A stretch of DNA of 64,000 bases from Vibrio stylophorae (GCF_921293875.1 NZ_CAKLDI010000002.1:434001-498000), one strand, 5' to 3'. Counted from the stretch's first letter, positions 28,404 to 38,027 are shown. Translations and numbers: made by a program. The notes: generated by a model from the letters alone, not told the origin.

Positions 28404-30032
28404 CTATCCCACTTTAAAGAAGGCAAGCATCTGCTGCTGAGATTCTGACAAGCGCGATAAGTCATCGGAGGCTTGTGAGATTTGTCCCGAACTTTCCACG
28501 TTTTGATTCACTAAATTGGAAGTGCTTACTAAGTGATGAGAGATATCCGCACTGGTTGCCGCCTGCTCTTCGGAGGCTGACGCTACCATGGTATTTTGGT
28601 CAGAAATTTGCACCACGGCCTGCTGAATCACATCAAAAGAGGTTTTGAGCATCTGTTGGCACTGGGTATTTTGTTCAATCAGATTGATATTGCTTTGCAT
28701 CGCGCTCTCAGCAACCTCAGATTGGTGCTGCAAATTCTGAATAATCTTGCCGATATCCACGGTCGCCGCTTGCGTTTTAGCCGCCAAGTTACGCACCTCA
28801 TCAGCCACCACAGCAAATCCTCGGCCTTGTTCACCGGCGCGCGCCGCTTCAATGGCAGCATTGAGCGCTAGTAAGTTGGTTTGCTCTGAAACATCATTGA
28901 TCAGCTGAATCACAGTACTGATCTCTTCGACATGACGACGCAGCGCTGTCATGATTGCGCCCGTTTCTTCAATCGAGTGCGTCATCTGGTCTGAAAGCTG
29001 ATCCGATTGCGCCAACGTCTCATTGCCTTGCTGCACGTTTTCAATGGCATTTTGCGCCGCAGTTTCCGCTAAATCGGCGTTATGGCTAACCTCACTGGCC
29101 GTTGAGGCCATTTGCTGAGACGCAGCGGCAATTTGCTCAACGCGACTGAGCTCCTCTTGCGCATTTTGCATCGATTGAGTAGTGATCACGGCAAGCTCAA
29201 TAGCCGCAGCAGAAACGCTACTGCTCATGGTGGTGAGCTCTCGCATGGTTTGACTGAGCTTTTCTGCCGATTGATTAAATTGCTGCGCCAATGTGCCAAG
29301 CTCATTACGACCTAAATCAGGCAAGCGCGTTTCTAAATCACCCTGAGACAAACAGGCAATCCCGTGCTGCACCTGTGAGAGCCCTTGAATCAAATGGCGA
29401 ATAATCCAAAAAGCGATGCCAACCAGAAGCAGTGCCGTCAGCGCAGTTGCGATCAAGCCACCTTGCAAAGATTGACTCAGCGCTTGCTCACTTTGGCTAA
29501 TACGCAGCGACGCCAACTCTTGCGCATGCGTCGCCAAGGCGGTAATGCTTTTAATCAGATGAACGCCATTATCAGAGTTCACCTGCATCCATTGTTCGCG
29601 CTGGGCAAGGGTGATTTTACCCTGATCGTATTGGTCAAAAATCTGCGGAGCAGCCTGAATGGTTTGGTAGTAGTTGTCACTTTGCTTTTGCACTTCACGA
29701 ATCAGTTCAGGCTTTGGAAAATCAGCAAAGTCTTCTCTTAATTGCTGCTGCACGCCTTGATGCCAAGCTTTCAGCTTTTCAGCATAGGCTTGACGCTCGG
29801 ATGTTGAATACACCGAGCGGAAATAATCCACACGAATTTGCCAAAGCTGATCATTCATCTGCGCACTTTGCATTGAATAATCATAATCTGCGCGCACTTT
29901 ATAATTCAGGTCACCTTGCGTGACTTGTAAATAACTTAAAAGAATAACCACTAACGCCGTAAATCCAACAATAGAAATTGCAGCCATGCAAAATAATTGA
30001 GTTTTTACGGAGATGTTTCTGATTGTAATCAT
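28404..30032 (-). CDS. Methyl-accepting chemotaxis protein
   Basis: A 542-residue chemoreceptor. TM1 (about 10-35), a periplasmic helical-bundle sensor of about 150 residues, TM2 ([15 protein letters not shown]), a HAMP domain (about 215-265) and a long cytoplasmic coiled coil. The signalling tip reads [19 protein letters not shown], then [18 protein letters not shown]. No CheR/CheB-binding pentapeptide at the C-terminus. The ATG at 30032 has GAGAGG in front; an upstream ATG at 30047 lacks a ribosome binding site. Ligand unknown. Confidence 0.93.
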   Translation of the reverse strand: MITIRNISVKTQLFCMAAISIVGFTALVVILLSYLQVTQGDLNYKVRADYDYSMQSAQMNDQLWQIRVDYFRSVYSTSERQAYAEKLKAWHQGVQQQLREDFADFPKPELIREVQKQSDNYYQTIQAAPQIFDQYDQGKITLAQREQWMQVNSDNGVHLIKSITALATHAQELASLRISQSEQALSQSLQGGLIATALTALLLVGIAFWIIRHLIQGLSQVQHGIACLSQGDLETRLPDLGRNELGTLAQQFNQSAEKLSQTMRELTTMSSSVSAAAIELAVITTQSMQNAQEELSRVEQIAAASQQMASTASEVSHNADLAETAAQNAIENVQQGNETLAQSDQLSDQMTHSIEETGAIMTALRRHVEEISTVIQLINDVSEQTNLLALNAAIEAARAGEQGRGFAVVADEVRNLAAKTQAATVDIGKIIQNLQHQSEVAESAMQSNINLIEQNTQCQQMLKTSFDVIQQAVVQISDQNTMVASASEEQAATSADISHHLVSTSNLVNQNVESSGQISQASDDLSRLSESQQQMLAFFKVG

Positions 30033-30047
30033 ATGCCTCTCGCTCAT

Positions 30048-30420
30048 TATTGTATTGTTATATTGATTAAGCTAATTGAGCGCGCATAAACATAATGGGA
30101 GACAAATCTCAGTTTCTATTTCACTGGTAACAAATTTGTAAATTGTGTGACCATGCATTATGAGCATCAATGCTGAACATACAATCGATGACAAGATGTT
30201 GCACATATTGCATTTTTCTTGTGACCCACACTGATTTCAATGCATAAAAAATCAGATACGCAATACAATTAATGCAAGGAAAATAGGTGCTAGAAGGAAG
30301 GGGCGCGGTTACATCAAAATAAACGAGAAATAAAAATGCGAGAAAACCGATATTTTTCTATATGAACTGCTCTAATTTATTTTTTAGTTGATATGTTTTT
30401 AGTCCGCTTATTTATTTCTT
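30048..30420. other. AT-rich gene-free region between the chemoreceptor and a small membrane protein gene
   Basis: About 370 bases with many T-rich and A-rich runs and no credible gene. It should contain the chemoreceptor promoter. No operator, repeat or RNA fold was recognised. Confidence 0.4.
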
Positions 30421-30684
30421 TTATGATGGCATCCATTTCATAATCATCAGATACAGGGAAAAGAAAAAAGACAGAATCAAGGTCACTTGCCACATGCCGT
30501 CATTATAAAACTGGGCTTGATTATCTGACCAAACACGTAAAGCCAGATTCGATAACTCACGAATTGCGCCAAAAACAATGACGGTACAAAGATAATATTT
30601 CATAAAGTCGAACAACAATCGCCCCAGCCATTTCAGTCTGTTCAGGCTTTTTGATTTTATCTGCGACCATCTCTCAACTGCCAT
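30421..30684 (-). CDS. Small two-helix membrane protein
   Basis: An 87-residue protein with a basic N-terminus and two hydrophobic helices (about 22-43 and 66-84). AAGGCGGA lies upstream of the ATG. No family recognised; the coding evidence is the ribosome binding site and clean membrane topology. Confidence 0.5.
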   Translation of the reverse strand: MAVERWSQIKSKSLNRLKWLGRLLFDFMKYYLCTVIVFGAIRELSNLALRVWSDNQAQFYNDGMWQVTLILSFFFSLYLMIMKWMPS

Positions 30685-30719
30685 GGATTATCCGCCTTGT
30701 TCTTGAATTTACAGTTTAC

Positions 30720-31313
30720 CTAGTGATTTTCAGATTGAACGGCCGCTACACCACGCCAATCTTCTAAATCCAATTGCGGCGAAGCATGCCGATAGGTTTG
30801 ATATTGCGCTATACCCAGCTTGTCTTCAAGAATATCTACGCGTACACCTTTCTCGCGCAGCATCGCTTCGTTGCCACTGGCATTGGTGATATCACCAACC
30901 ACTACACGAGAAAATCCGCGCATATAAATGAGCGTGGCGCACACATCACAGGGACTCAAACTGGTATACAGGGTGGTTTGGCTAAAATCGATACGTCCCG
31001 CATCACGGATCGCAGCGGTTTCACCGTGGTTATAGGGGTGATTCTCTTGCACTAAGGTGTTATGCCCTTTGCCCACAATGCGTTTGCTGTGGTTATCAAC
31101 TATCACAGCCCCAATGGGACAGCCGCCTTCCTCATGACTTTTTTTCGCAAGTAACACTGCAATACGCATAAAATCGGCATCGTTTAACGTCGCATATAAG
31201 CCTTTATCAATCAAACTGGAGAGGCTGGCCGTCGGCATATGTGCGATAGCATTGAGCAATGCGTCTGTAATCGGTGTTTGCGCTGAGCATAAGGCGGGAA
31301 ATTCGTGGGACAT
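30720..31313 (-). CDS. Yeast-type cytosine deaminase homologue (zinc nucleoside deaminase)
   Basis: A protein of about 197 residues of the CDA-fold zinc deaminases. Catalytic pieces are intact: HGETAA supplies the zinc His and proton-shuttle Glu, and SPCDVC the two zinc cysteines. GGCPIGAVIVDN, GHNTLVQENHP, TTLYTSLSPCDVC and the ending DLEDW recall fungal cytosine deaminase (Fcy1) more than bacterial CodA, which is an amidohydrolase, or TadA. Likely substrates are cytosine or related bases. The start is uncertain: ATGs at 31313, 31325 and 31394 are in frame and none has a strong ribosome binding site. Confidence 0.78.
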   Translation of the reverse strand: MSHEFPALCSAQTPITDALLNAIAHMPTASLSSLIDKGLYATLNDADFMRIAVLLAKKSHEEGGCPIGAVIVDNHSKRIVGKGHNTLVQENHPYNHGETAAIRDAGRIDFSQTTLYTSLSPCDVCATLIYMRGFSRVVVGDITNASGNEAMLREKGVRVDILEDKLGIAQYQTYRHASPQLDLEDWRGVAAVQSENH

Positions 31314-31537
31314 AGTCGGGGCCATGATATTGATGATGAACTCAACATAGCTAGCCCCTATATTCACGGCAAGCCAGCATGCATCGATTTTCATCGATCG
31401 TCACAATTCATGCTGAAATCAGTGAAAGTGATAGACAATAAAAAACAGGACAACCGCTCAAGTATGAGCGCACTAAGTAAACAATCATTAAGCGACCAAT
31501 CACTGAGCTTATCGCATTGTCCTATTGAGACGTGCCA

Positions 31538-32038
31538 TTATGGCGTGATACGCACTTCGCCCGTGTTTGAGTTGTAATAAATTTGGTACTGCGGCAAAGT
31601 CACATAGGTATAGCGGCAATCATTTTGTCTTAAATATTCCGCGCGATAGCTTGCTTTTAAATCCTTTGCCACAGGCACATCCAGTGAGTCCAACACGGCG
31701 CGCCAAACATCTAAGCAATCATCTTGGCTATTGAGGGTTAAACTGACGCCGCGTGTATCCGCCGGATAGCCGTGTTCATTAACACTGAGATCGCCGCCTG
31801 CCAGCGGATCAGAGATGGGAATAAGGTTTTTCACCGCTTGACCATTACCGCGCATCTGCCAAATAAGGTGCACATGCTGAACCCCTGTTTTAAATGAAGC
31901 CGCTGTAGAATAAAACACCGAGGCTTTAGCTTCATCTTGCAAGCTGAGAAATTTAGCAGAGGCTGCGACCGCCAATATCGCTAAAATCACAATGACAACC
32001 ACCAGCTCAACCAGCGTAAATCCGCGTTGCTTGCTCAT
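31538..32038 (-). CDS. MshB-like type IV pilin / pseudopilin
   Basis: A 166-residue type IV pilin-like protein. The prepilin peptidase site is at its start: MSKQRG/FTLVELVVVIVIL, with Phe+1 and Glu+5, followed by the long hydrophobic helix. KFLSLQDEAKASVF resembles the mannose-sensitive haemagglutinin pilins MshA/MshB. A disulfide pair is likely between Cys near 110 and 140. AGGAGA precedes the ATG at 32038. No other pilus gene is nearby, so it would rely on a system elsewhere. Confidence 0.85.
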   Translation of the reverse strand: MSKQRGFTLVELVVVIVILAILAVAASAKFLSLQDEAKASVFYSTAASFKTGVQHVHLIWQMRGNGQAVKNLIPISDPLAGGDLSVNEHGYPADTRGVSLTLNSQDDCLDVWRAVLDSLDVPVAKDLKASYRAEYLRQNDCRYTYVTLPQYQIYYNSNTGEVRITP

Positions 32039-32193
32039 GCGCTCTCCTTTTACCTCATTCATTACATCAAACATCCCTTATTCGATGCTATGCATCCTAA
32101 CAAAACTAAGTGCATATAGGCACCCTTATCCTAACCGAACTCATCCTTACGTGGCTGATCACAAAGCATCGGTGTTCTCTATCATCTCGCCAC

Positions 32194-32217
32194 AAAAAAG
32201 CCCAGCAGTGCTGGGCT
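32194..32217 (-). terminator. Terminator of the ABC ATPase operon
   Basis: Stem AGCCCAGCA / TGCTGGGCT, with the T run on the minus strand, past the last gene of the three-gene operon. Confidence 0.8.
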
Positions 32218-32296
32218 TATCATTGGGGACTTGGGTCATCTTTGTTCAGCGATTATCGGTGATTGCTCAGCCTATGCTCAGCAGAGCCAATCAACA

Positions 32297-32770
32297 TCAA
32301 CACATCCACTTCGGCGCTTGATGTGTGTCCATCTTTAGGGTTACTGGATGATGCTGCTTCATAAAGCTGACATGCAAATCGAGCAGCTGCTCGCTTTGCT
32401 TTTGCCAATGCTGATCAGGTTGGCGCTGGCAATACTCCATCACTGCGACTATCAACATATCGAGTTTTTTGATGATCCAACGGCGCATATCCAAATCAAG
32501 ATCAGTTTGACAAAGCAGACCTTGCAGCTTGCTATAGGCGAGTTGAAGATAACTAAACCCGCGCTCCACTTGACCATAAGCTTGATATTGCCGCATCAAC
32601 GCCAAATTAGCCTCTAGCCAGTAGGCTAAGGACTCGCGGGCGCTGTCGTACTCAAAATCATCAAAGGCATCAACCGGCAGTTGGTTAACTAAATCCGCTA
32701 GTTGTTCAATAGCTTGCTTATCTAAGCCTCGCCATGCTTTCATCGCTTCTAGCCAAGTGTCTCGCTGCAT
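32297..32770 (-). CDS. Helical protein translationally coupled to ABC ATPase
   Basis: A 157-residue protein, mostly helical and charged, no signal peptide. Its ATG overlaps the ATPase stop codon by one base (TAATG), so it is coupled to that gene. No family recognised. Conservation of this coupling in relatives would point to a role in the transporter, for example a cytoplasmic accessory. Confidence 0.6.
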   Translation of the reverse strand: MQRDTWLEAMKAWRGLDKQAIEQLADLVNQLPVDAFDDFEYDSARESLAYWLEANLALMRQYQAYGQVERGFSYLQLAYSKLQGLLCQTDLDLDMRRWIIKKLDMLIVAVMEYCQRQPDQHWQKQSEQLLDLHVSFMKQHHPVTLKMDTHQAPKWMC

Positions 32771-33738
32771 TATGCTACTTCCATCTCCAGTTCAACGGCT
32801 TCACCATCCCAATGACGCACAAAGTGGTTTGCTTCACCCACTTGCGTATAGATCTGCTGCTTGATGGCGCTCAGGGCACGAATTTTATCGGCCTTCTCTG
32901 AGTATAGAGGCTCTGCATCCATCAGCTTGCTAAATGGTAAGTCAGGATCAGGCACTGCGGAGATCAGCAGCTTGGTGTAAGGATGCTGTGGATTGGTCAA
33001 AATCTCGCTGGTATCGCCCCACTCGACAATTTGACCGCGATACATCACTGCAGTTTCTTCGGCAATATAGTGCGCTGTCGCCAAATCATGGGTGATATAT
33101 AAAAAGCCAATACCCATTTCTGACTTCATGCGCTGCATGAGATTCAATACCCCTAAGCGAATGGACACGTCGAGCATTGAGGTGGGTTCGTCAGCGAGAA
33201 TGATTTTTGCGCCAACACCCAAGGCGCGCGCCAAATTCACCCGTTGACGCTGACCACCAGAAAGTTGGTGCGGATATTTGTTGAGATCGGAGGCTGGCAA
33301 CTCAACCTTGGCCAGTAACTCAACCAATTTTTCCTCAATCTCGGCCTTATTATTGCCAATCTGATTGTGAATACGAAGCGGACGCGTCAGATGATGGCGA
33401 ATGGTATGGGTCGGATTGAGCGAGCCAAAGGGGTCTTGAAACACCATTTGTACCTGACCTCGATATTCTCGCACATCTTTAGCGCGCTCAATTTCATCAA
33501 TGTTTTTACCATGAAAGAGCACCTGACCTGTGGTCGCTGGATGCACCTTAGTGATCACCCGTGCAATGGTACTCTTACCACAACCCGACTCGCCCACAAG
33601 GGCTAGGGTACGCCCAGCATATAGATCGAAACTCACGTCATCTAATGCGCGAAATTTATCGACGCTACTAAAACCGCCACCAATGGTGAACTCTTTCACC
33701 ACGTTTTGGACTGAAATTACGGGTGTTTCCTGACTCAT
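32770..33738 (-). CDS. Opp/Dpp-type ABC transporter ATPase (OppF/DppF-like)
   Basis: A 322-residue ATP-binding subunit. Walker A GESGCGKS near 53-60, Q-loop MVFQDPFGSLNP, signature LSGGQRQR, Walker B ILADEP, H-loop ITHD, and the C-terminal oligopeptide-transporter extension (QHPYTKLLISAVPDPD). Such paired ATPases energise uptake of peptides, or in vibrios of chitin oligosaccharides and similar sugars. Its partner ATPase overlaps it by four bases (ATGA). No permease or binding-protein gene is in the window. Confidence 0.88.
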   Translation of the reverse strand: MSQETPVISVQNVVKEFTIGGGFSSVDKFRALDDVSFDLYAGRTLALVGESGCGKSTIARVITKVHPATTGQVLFHGKNIDEIERAKDVREYRGQVQMVFQDPFGSLNPTHTIRHHLTRPLRIHNQIGNNKAEIEEKLVELLAKVELPASDLNKYPHQLSGGQRQRVNLARALGVGAKIILADEPTSMLDVSIRLGVLNLMQRMKSEMGIGFLYITHDLATAHYIAEETAVMYRGQIVEWGDTSEILTNPQHPYTKLLISAVPDPDLPFSKLMDAEPLYSEKADKIRALSAIKQQIYTQVGEANHFVRHWDGEAVELEMEVA

Positions 33739-34574
33739 GCTTGAACCTCCTCTTTCGCTTTATGGTGGCGAGCTTCATGAATATTCGGGAAGGATGCCCA
33801 AAGTTGCTGGGTGTATTCATGCTGTGGATTATTGCGAATGGCTTTTGAAGGACCTACTTCCACAATTTTGCCATGACGCATAATGGCAATGCGGTCACAA
33901 AGCTGAGTCATCAGTGCCAAATCATGGGTGATAAAGAGTACGGAGAAATCGAACTCTTTACGCAACTCAAAAATCTGCTGCAAAATTTCACGCTGCACCA
34001 CCACATCCAGCGCGGTTGTGGGCTCATCCATAATGATCAAGTCTGGATTTAAGCTCAGTGCAATGGCGATCACCAAACGCTGACGCATCCCACCAGAAAA
34101 TTGGTGTGGGTATTCATTTAAGCGGTCGCGCGGAATATTGACCAAATCGAGCAATTTTTCAGCGCGATCAACAGCGCGATCATCTTTCCAACCCAAATGG
34201 TGGCGCATCACATCACAAAATTGTTCTCGAATGGTCAATACCGGATTCAATGAGTTCATGGCGCTTTGGAACACCATGGCAATCTCTTTCCAACGAATGG
34301 CACGCATACCATCATCGGTCAGTTTTAATAGATCCCTGTCTTTAAACATAATTTGACCACCAGCAATCATTGCGGGCGGCTTATGCAAGCGGTTAATCGC
34401 AAAGGCGATGGTACTTTTACCGCAACCTGACTCACCGGCGAGACCAAATATTTCGCCTTTACCAATATCAAAGCTCACTGAATTGACCGCGCGAAAATCA
34501 CCATCATCAATGATGTAATCGACACACAGGTCACGAATCTGAACCAAAGGATCAGAATGAAATGCATGTTCCAT
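33735..34574 (-). CDS. Opp/Dpp-type ABC transporter ATPase (OppD/DppD-like)
   Basis: A 279-residue ATP-binding subunit, first gene of the operon. Walker A GESGCGKS, Q-loop MVFQSAMNSLNP, signature FSGGMRQR, Walker B IIMDEP, H-loop ITHD, and the short oligopeptide-type ending (NPQHEYTQQLW). The ATG at 34574 is chosen because GGGAGAG precedes it; the longer frame upstream would translate a Fur-box-like site into a run of Ile. The promoter appears to be iron-controlled. Confidence 0.88.
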   Translation of the reverse strand: MEHAFHSDPLVQIRDLCVDYIIDDGDFRAVNSVSFDIGKGEIFGLAGESGCGKSTIAFAINRLHKPPAMIAGGQIMFKDRDLLKLTDDGMRAIRWKEIAMVFQSAMNSLNPVLTIREQFCDVMRHHLGWKDDRAVDRAEKLLDLVNIPRDRLNEYPHQFSGGMRQRLVIAIALSLNPDLIIMDEPTTALDVVVQREILQQIFELRKEFDFSVLFITHDLALMTQLCDRIAIMRHGKIVEVGPSKAIRNNPQHEYTQQLWASFPNIHEARHHKAKEEVQA

Positions 34575-34600
34575 GCTTCTCTCCCATAAAAATATCTGAA

Positions 34601-34615
34601 TGATTATGATTATCA
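34601..34615. promoter_or_regulatory. Fur-box-like operator upstream of the ABC ATPase operon
   Basis: TGATTATGATTATCA matches the 7-1-7 Fur consensus TGATAAT-N-ATTATCA at all but one arm position. It lies 26 bases before the start of the first ATPase gene. Confidence 0.7.
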
Positions 34616-34792
34616 TTGGCGTTCTTTTGTAGCGAGAAAAAAGGAATTGGTGATCTTGGTCAAAATGTCAGCGCTAAATTCTCAGCAATAACGCATAAAA
34701 AGCACACTTTGACCTTCTGCGACATTTTCCATCAATAAAATCAACGGACTTCACTACACTGGAACAAGGGATTGGTGGACAGGAAGTCACAA

Positions 34793-35824
34793 ATGAGAAG
34801 GATGGCAGCGCACTCGGTTCGCGAGTGGATAACCTTACTTTGCTCGCTCATCACGACTTACTTACTCATGGCTTCGCCACTTTTGGCCGATAATGCGATT
34901 GAACAAGCCGCTAAAAATCGCTATGAGCATCACCCGCCGCCACAGAAAATGACATTTGAGTCAGCCCCCAAGGAGCACTCGTCAAGCTTGCAACCGACCA
35001 GCGAAGGCAGCCAAATTTGGCAAGGGATCACCAGTTCTTTTGCCTTTGCGCCATTCAATGGCGAGCAAGACCATTGGCTTTCAGGATTTTCTGGCAATCT
35101 CGCGCTCAACTATCCATTAAGTGCGAGTTTGCTACCCACCCATCCCAATCAAGTAGCGCTCAGTGAGCGCGATACTAATGAAACCCTGACGCTCTCCATG
35201 AAATACCAATTTGCAGGCAACTGGTTTGTGGCGGGCACGCTTTATCACTATCTCAAAGGTGAGGCGCAGCAAGATTGGAATCCCGATTTTACCTATCTCT
35301 TTGGCTACGATGATTGGCGTCCCTACACCTTGAGTTTGGTCTATGCCAACTATGGTGGGAACCGCTTTCAAGCCACGGATGATTTGCCCGTCACCCGCTT
35401 TGATCAGGGCACTTGGTCCTTGGGCTGGAAATTTCCCATTGTTGAACCAGTGATCGATTGGTTAAAAGTCACCGATGAAAGCGCCATGGGCTGTCAAATC
35501 AACTACAACTACACCCGCAACTACTTTGACTTAGCCAGCCTCACAGAGAAACTCAATCATCAGACTGTGAGCCTTGGCTGTAAGTATGTGATCACTGGTA
35601 ATTGGTATATGAACGCCACTGCGTTTTATTATTTGGACAAAACCCAACAGCAACCATGGAACCCAGATTTCACCTATGGTTTTGGTTATTTTGACTGGCG
35701 TCCAGGCACTTGGACGCTGCAATACAACAACTATTCTGGCAATCGCTGGAATGGCGAGCCAGCGGAGGACACTGGCGAATTTAAACATGGCAGCATCATG
35801 CTGGCGTACTCTTTTGCTTTTTAG
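34793..35824 (+). CDS. Beta-barrel-like outer-membrane protein with internal duplication
   Basis: A 343-residue exported protein; signal peptide ends near LLADN. The mature part alternates aromatic and polar residues and ends in Phe (LAYSFAF), as outer-membrane barrels do. Two related stretches are about 128 residues apart, near 142-192 and 270-319: GNWFVAGTLYHYL with WNPDFTYLFGYDDWRP, and GNWYMNATAFYYL with WNPDFTYGFGYFDWRP. The ATG at 34793 has AGGAAG before it. Family unrecognised. Divergent from the Fur-controlled ATPase operon, though 170 bases away from that site. Confidence 0.72.
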   Translation: MRRMAAHSVREWITLLCSLITTYLLMASPLLADNAIEQAAKNRYEHHPPPQKMTFESAPKEHSSSLQPTSEGSQIWQGITSSFAFAPFNGEQDHWLSGFSGNLALNYPLSASLLPTHPNQVALSERDTNETLTLSMKYQFAGNWFVAGTLYHYLKGEAQQDWNPDFTYLFGYDDWRPYTLSLVYANYGGNRFQATDDLPVTRFDQGTWSLGWKFPIVEPVIDWLKVTDESAMGCQINYNYTRNYFDLASLTEKLNHQTVSLGCKYVITGNWYMNATAFYYLDKTQQQPWNPDFTYGFGYFDWRPGTWTLQYNNYSGNRWNGEPAEDTGEFKHGSIMLAYSFAF

Positions 35825-35830
35825 CAGGCA

Positions 35831-35861
35831 ATAAAAAAGCGCAATGAAGCGCTTTTTTTAT
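35831..35861. terminator. Bidirectional terminator
   Basis: AATAAAAAAGCGC / GCGCTTTTTTTATT between convergent genes; both strands have a T run. Confidence 0.8.
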
Positions 35862-35876
35862 TGCTTTAAATCAAGC

Positions 35877-36764
35877 TCAAAGAATGGCATCTTTTTCTTT
35901 GGTTTCTTGCGCTGCAACATCATGAAAGGCAGCCACTATGGGCTGAATCAACGCAGAAATCCCTTCCTCGGCAAACTCTAAACTCGCGGCCATTTGCGCA
36001 ATCTCTTGCGCTTGATACAAGCGACCATCATAGACCACCACCACAGCGGTATCGCCAGGACGTAAAAAATGCTGCTCGCCATAGGGCGTATAGCGCGTTG
36101 CACCAATGCTGATGAGCGCTTGTGTTGGACGCTGGCTAGATGCAATCAGCGATGCCAAGTCATGCATCGGCCCTTGATCGGGCTGGGTATTCAGGCGCGT
36201 TACCATCCAATCCAGTAGCTTTTGATAGTTGTAGCTGTAATCGGCAACCGCCGAATCGATGCCATAGGCGTGACACTGTCCATCACGATGATGAAAACAA
36301 GCGATACGATAGTGATCGATATTGCCCGCTTTCGAGAATGAGTCTAGGGCAATAGTGGTATCCGATACCCCTTTTGAGCAGCGCCCCCAGTTCTTTTTAT
36401 CGGCAATTTTATGAGCATTGGGACGGCGAATGGAGCAATCATTATAGGCAGCAAAGGCTTGCGGCTTAAGCGCACTGATAGCACCTTGGCTGTCATAGGT
36501 AATCTCGACATATAACCCAATTTCAGGCTCAATTTGTAGCTGATCGCTACTGTCTTGCGGATAGAGAATCCCGTTATGGGTGAGTGGGAAAGTCGCCAAG
36601 AACGAGTCATGTGGCGCTGGTAAATAAACTGGGAACATCGCTTTGGGCGCGTGGCTTTCCGCCACTTGTACCGATGCAAAATCAGCGGCTTCGCCGGCTT
36701 GCTCAAGGTGACCTGCAAAATTGCCGGCAACGCCGAAAACCATCATGGATTGAAGGGATTGCAT
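35877..36764 (-). CDS. DUF5718-type protein
   Basis: A 295-residue cytoplasmic protein. It starts MQSLQSMMVFGVAGNFAGHLEQAGE and contains LQIEPEIGLYVE and RPNAHKIADKKNWGRCSKG. It looks like the family annotated DUF5718, which has the flavour of a fumarylacetoacetase-type beta roll (IEPEIGL), but I cannot confirm a catalytic site. AAGGACA precedes the ATG at 36764; the open frame extends further upstream. Function unknown. Confidence 0.65.
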   Translation of the reverse strand: MQSLQSMMVFGVAGNFAGHLEQAGEAADFASVQVAESHAPKAMFPVYLPAPHDSFLATFPLTHNGILYPQDSSDQLQIEPEIGLYVEITYDSQGAISALKPQAFAAYNDCSIRRPNAHKIADKKNWGRCSKGVSDTTIALDSFSKAGNIDHYRIACFHHRDGQCHAYGIDSAVADYSYNYQKLLDWMVTRLNTQPDQGPMHDLASLIASSQRPTQALISIGATRYTPYGEQHFLRPGDTAVVVVYDGRLYQAQEIAQMAASLEFAEEGISALIQPIVAAFHDVAAQETKEKDAIL

Positions 36765-36978
36765 TGTAATGTCCTTATTCGCTGGAATGCCCAACAAACT
36801 AGTACAGCGAATGGCGGATGGCAATATCTAGATCATACCACCAGTGCAGGTTGTCGATTTTTCATGCGCGTTTTTCATGCGAATATTTGTCTATCGCTAT
36901 GCCATTAGCGCATTCATACAAATGCCAATACCAATACAAAGACGAATACAAACTGCTGAATCAGCAAAATTACGGTAC

Positions 36979-37008
36979 AAAAAAAAGCGCAGCCTAAGCT
37001 GCGCTTTT
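36979..37008 (-). terminator. Terminator of alx
   Basis: Stem AAGCGCAGC (36985-36993) / GCTGCGCTT (36998-37006) with the T run on the minus strand. Confidence 0.8.
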
Positions 37009-37052
37009 CGATTCAATCATTGTAAACAAGCAAATGACTTGTGCTTATCAGG

Positions 37053-38027
37053 TTATGCTTGTTTCTCTTCTTGCACTTTAGCATTTTTCTCTTGCTTACG
37101 GGTCACCCAAAGCGAAGCACTGATGGCCACGGTAATGGTCACCACAATCACAGCCAAAGAGACCAGTGTAGGGATCGCATAGGCGGTGTGTGACATCAGC
37201 ATCTTGATACCGATAAAGGTCAAGATAAACGCCAATGCTGGGCGCAAGTAACAGAAGCGATCCAACATCCCTTCAAGCACGAAGTACAAAGAGCGCAAGC
37301 CAAGCAATGCAAACACGTTTGCAGTCAATACCAAGTAAGGTTCGCGGGTCACTGCGAAAATTGCAGGAATAGAGTCCAGCGCAAACATCACGTCAGTAAA
37401 GGCGATCACCACCACCACAACAAGCAGCGGGGTTGCGAACAATTTATGATCGCGACGTACAACAAGCTTGTGACCGTCATAATCTGGTAGCACAGGCATA
37501 ATCTTGCGTACCAAACGCTCAGGCAAGGATGGGCCATCATTGTGCTCATCTTCTTCCTCTTCACGCCACAATTTGTAGCCGGTGTAGATCAAGAAGCCAC
37601 CAAACACGTACAAAATCCAGTGGAAAGTTTCGAGCAATTCAGCACCGACGCCAATCATAATGGCACGTAGAATCAAGGCACCCAAAATACCCCAAGTCAG
37701 TACGCGTGGACGCAACTCACTTGGCACTGCAAATTGGGTAAAGAGCAATGCAAAGACAAAGAGGTTATCAACACTCAAGGATTTTTCGAGCAAATAACCG
37801 GTTAAAAAGGCAGTGCCTGCTTCTTTGGCATGATAGGTGCTGTCTGGAGCCACTTGGTCCCAGTAAGCATAAATCACGAAGTTAAATGCAATTGCCAAAG
37901 CAAACCAGAAGACACTCCAGATCGCTGCTTTTTTAATGGTAATTTGACCGCCACGGGTCTGGAATAGATCAAGCCCTATCATGAGTAGGGTCATGACGGC
38001 TAAAGCTTCATAGCCGAAAAGAGACAT
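37053..38027 (-). CDS. alx: TerC/Alx-family membrane protein (manganese exporter type)
   Basis: A 324-residue TerC-family protein with about nine membrane helices. Characteristic motifs: EKSLSVDNLFVFALLF near residue 80, FGGFLIYTGYKLWREEEEDEH, and the second acidic helix pair IAFTDVMFALDSIPAIFAVTREP. Alx and MntX-type members export Mn2+ or protect metal-loading of exported enzymes. The long leader holds a Mn-sensing riboswitch, which supports a manganese role. GGAG stands ten bases before the ATG. Confidence 0.9.
   Translation of the reverse strand: MSLFGYEALAVMTLLMIGLDLFQTRGGQITIKKAAIWSVFWFALAIAFNFVIYAYWDQVAPDSTYHAKEAGTAFLTGYLLEKSLSVDNLFVFALLFTQFAVPSELRPRVLTWGILGALILRAIMIGVGAELLETFHWILYVFGGFLIYTGYKLWREEEEDEHNDGPSLPERLVRKIMPVLPDYDGHKLVVRRDHKLFATPLLVVVVVIAFTDVMFALDSIPAIFAVTREPYLVLTANVFALLGLRSLYFVLEGMLDRFCYLRPALAFILTFIGIKMLMSHTAYAIPTLVSLAVIVVTITVAISASLWVTRKQEKNAKVQEEKQA

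Noticed and set aside
34575-34616. N-terminal extension of the first ABC ATPase reading as a run of Ile
   Set aside because: It is translation of a Fur-box-like site; a good ribosome binding site stands before the later ATG.
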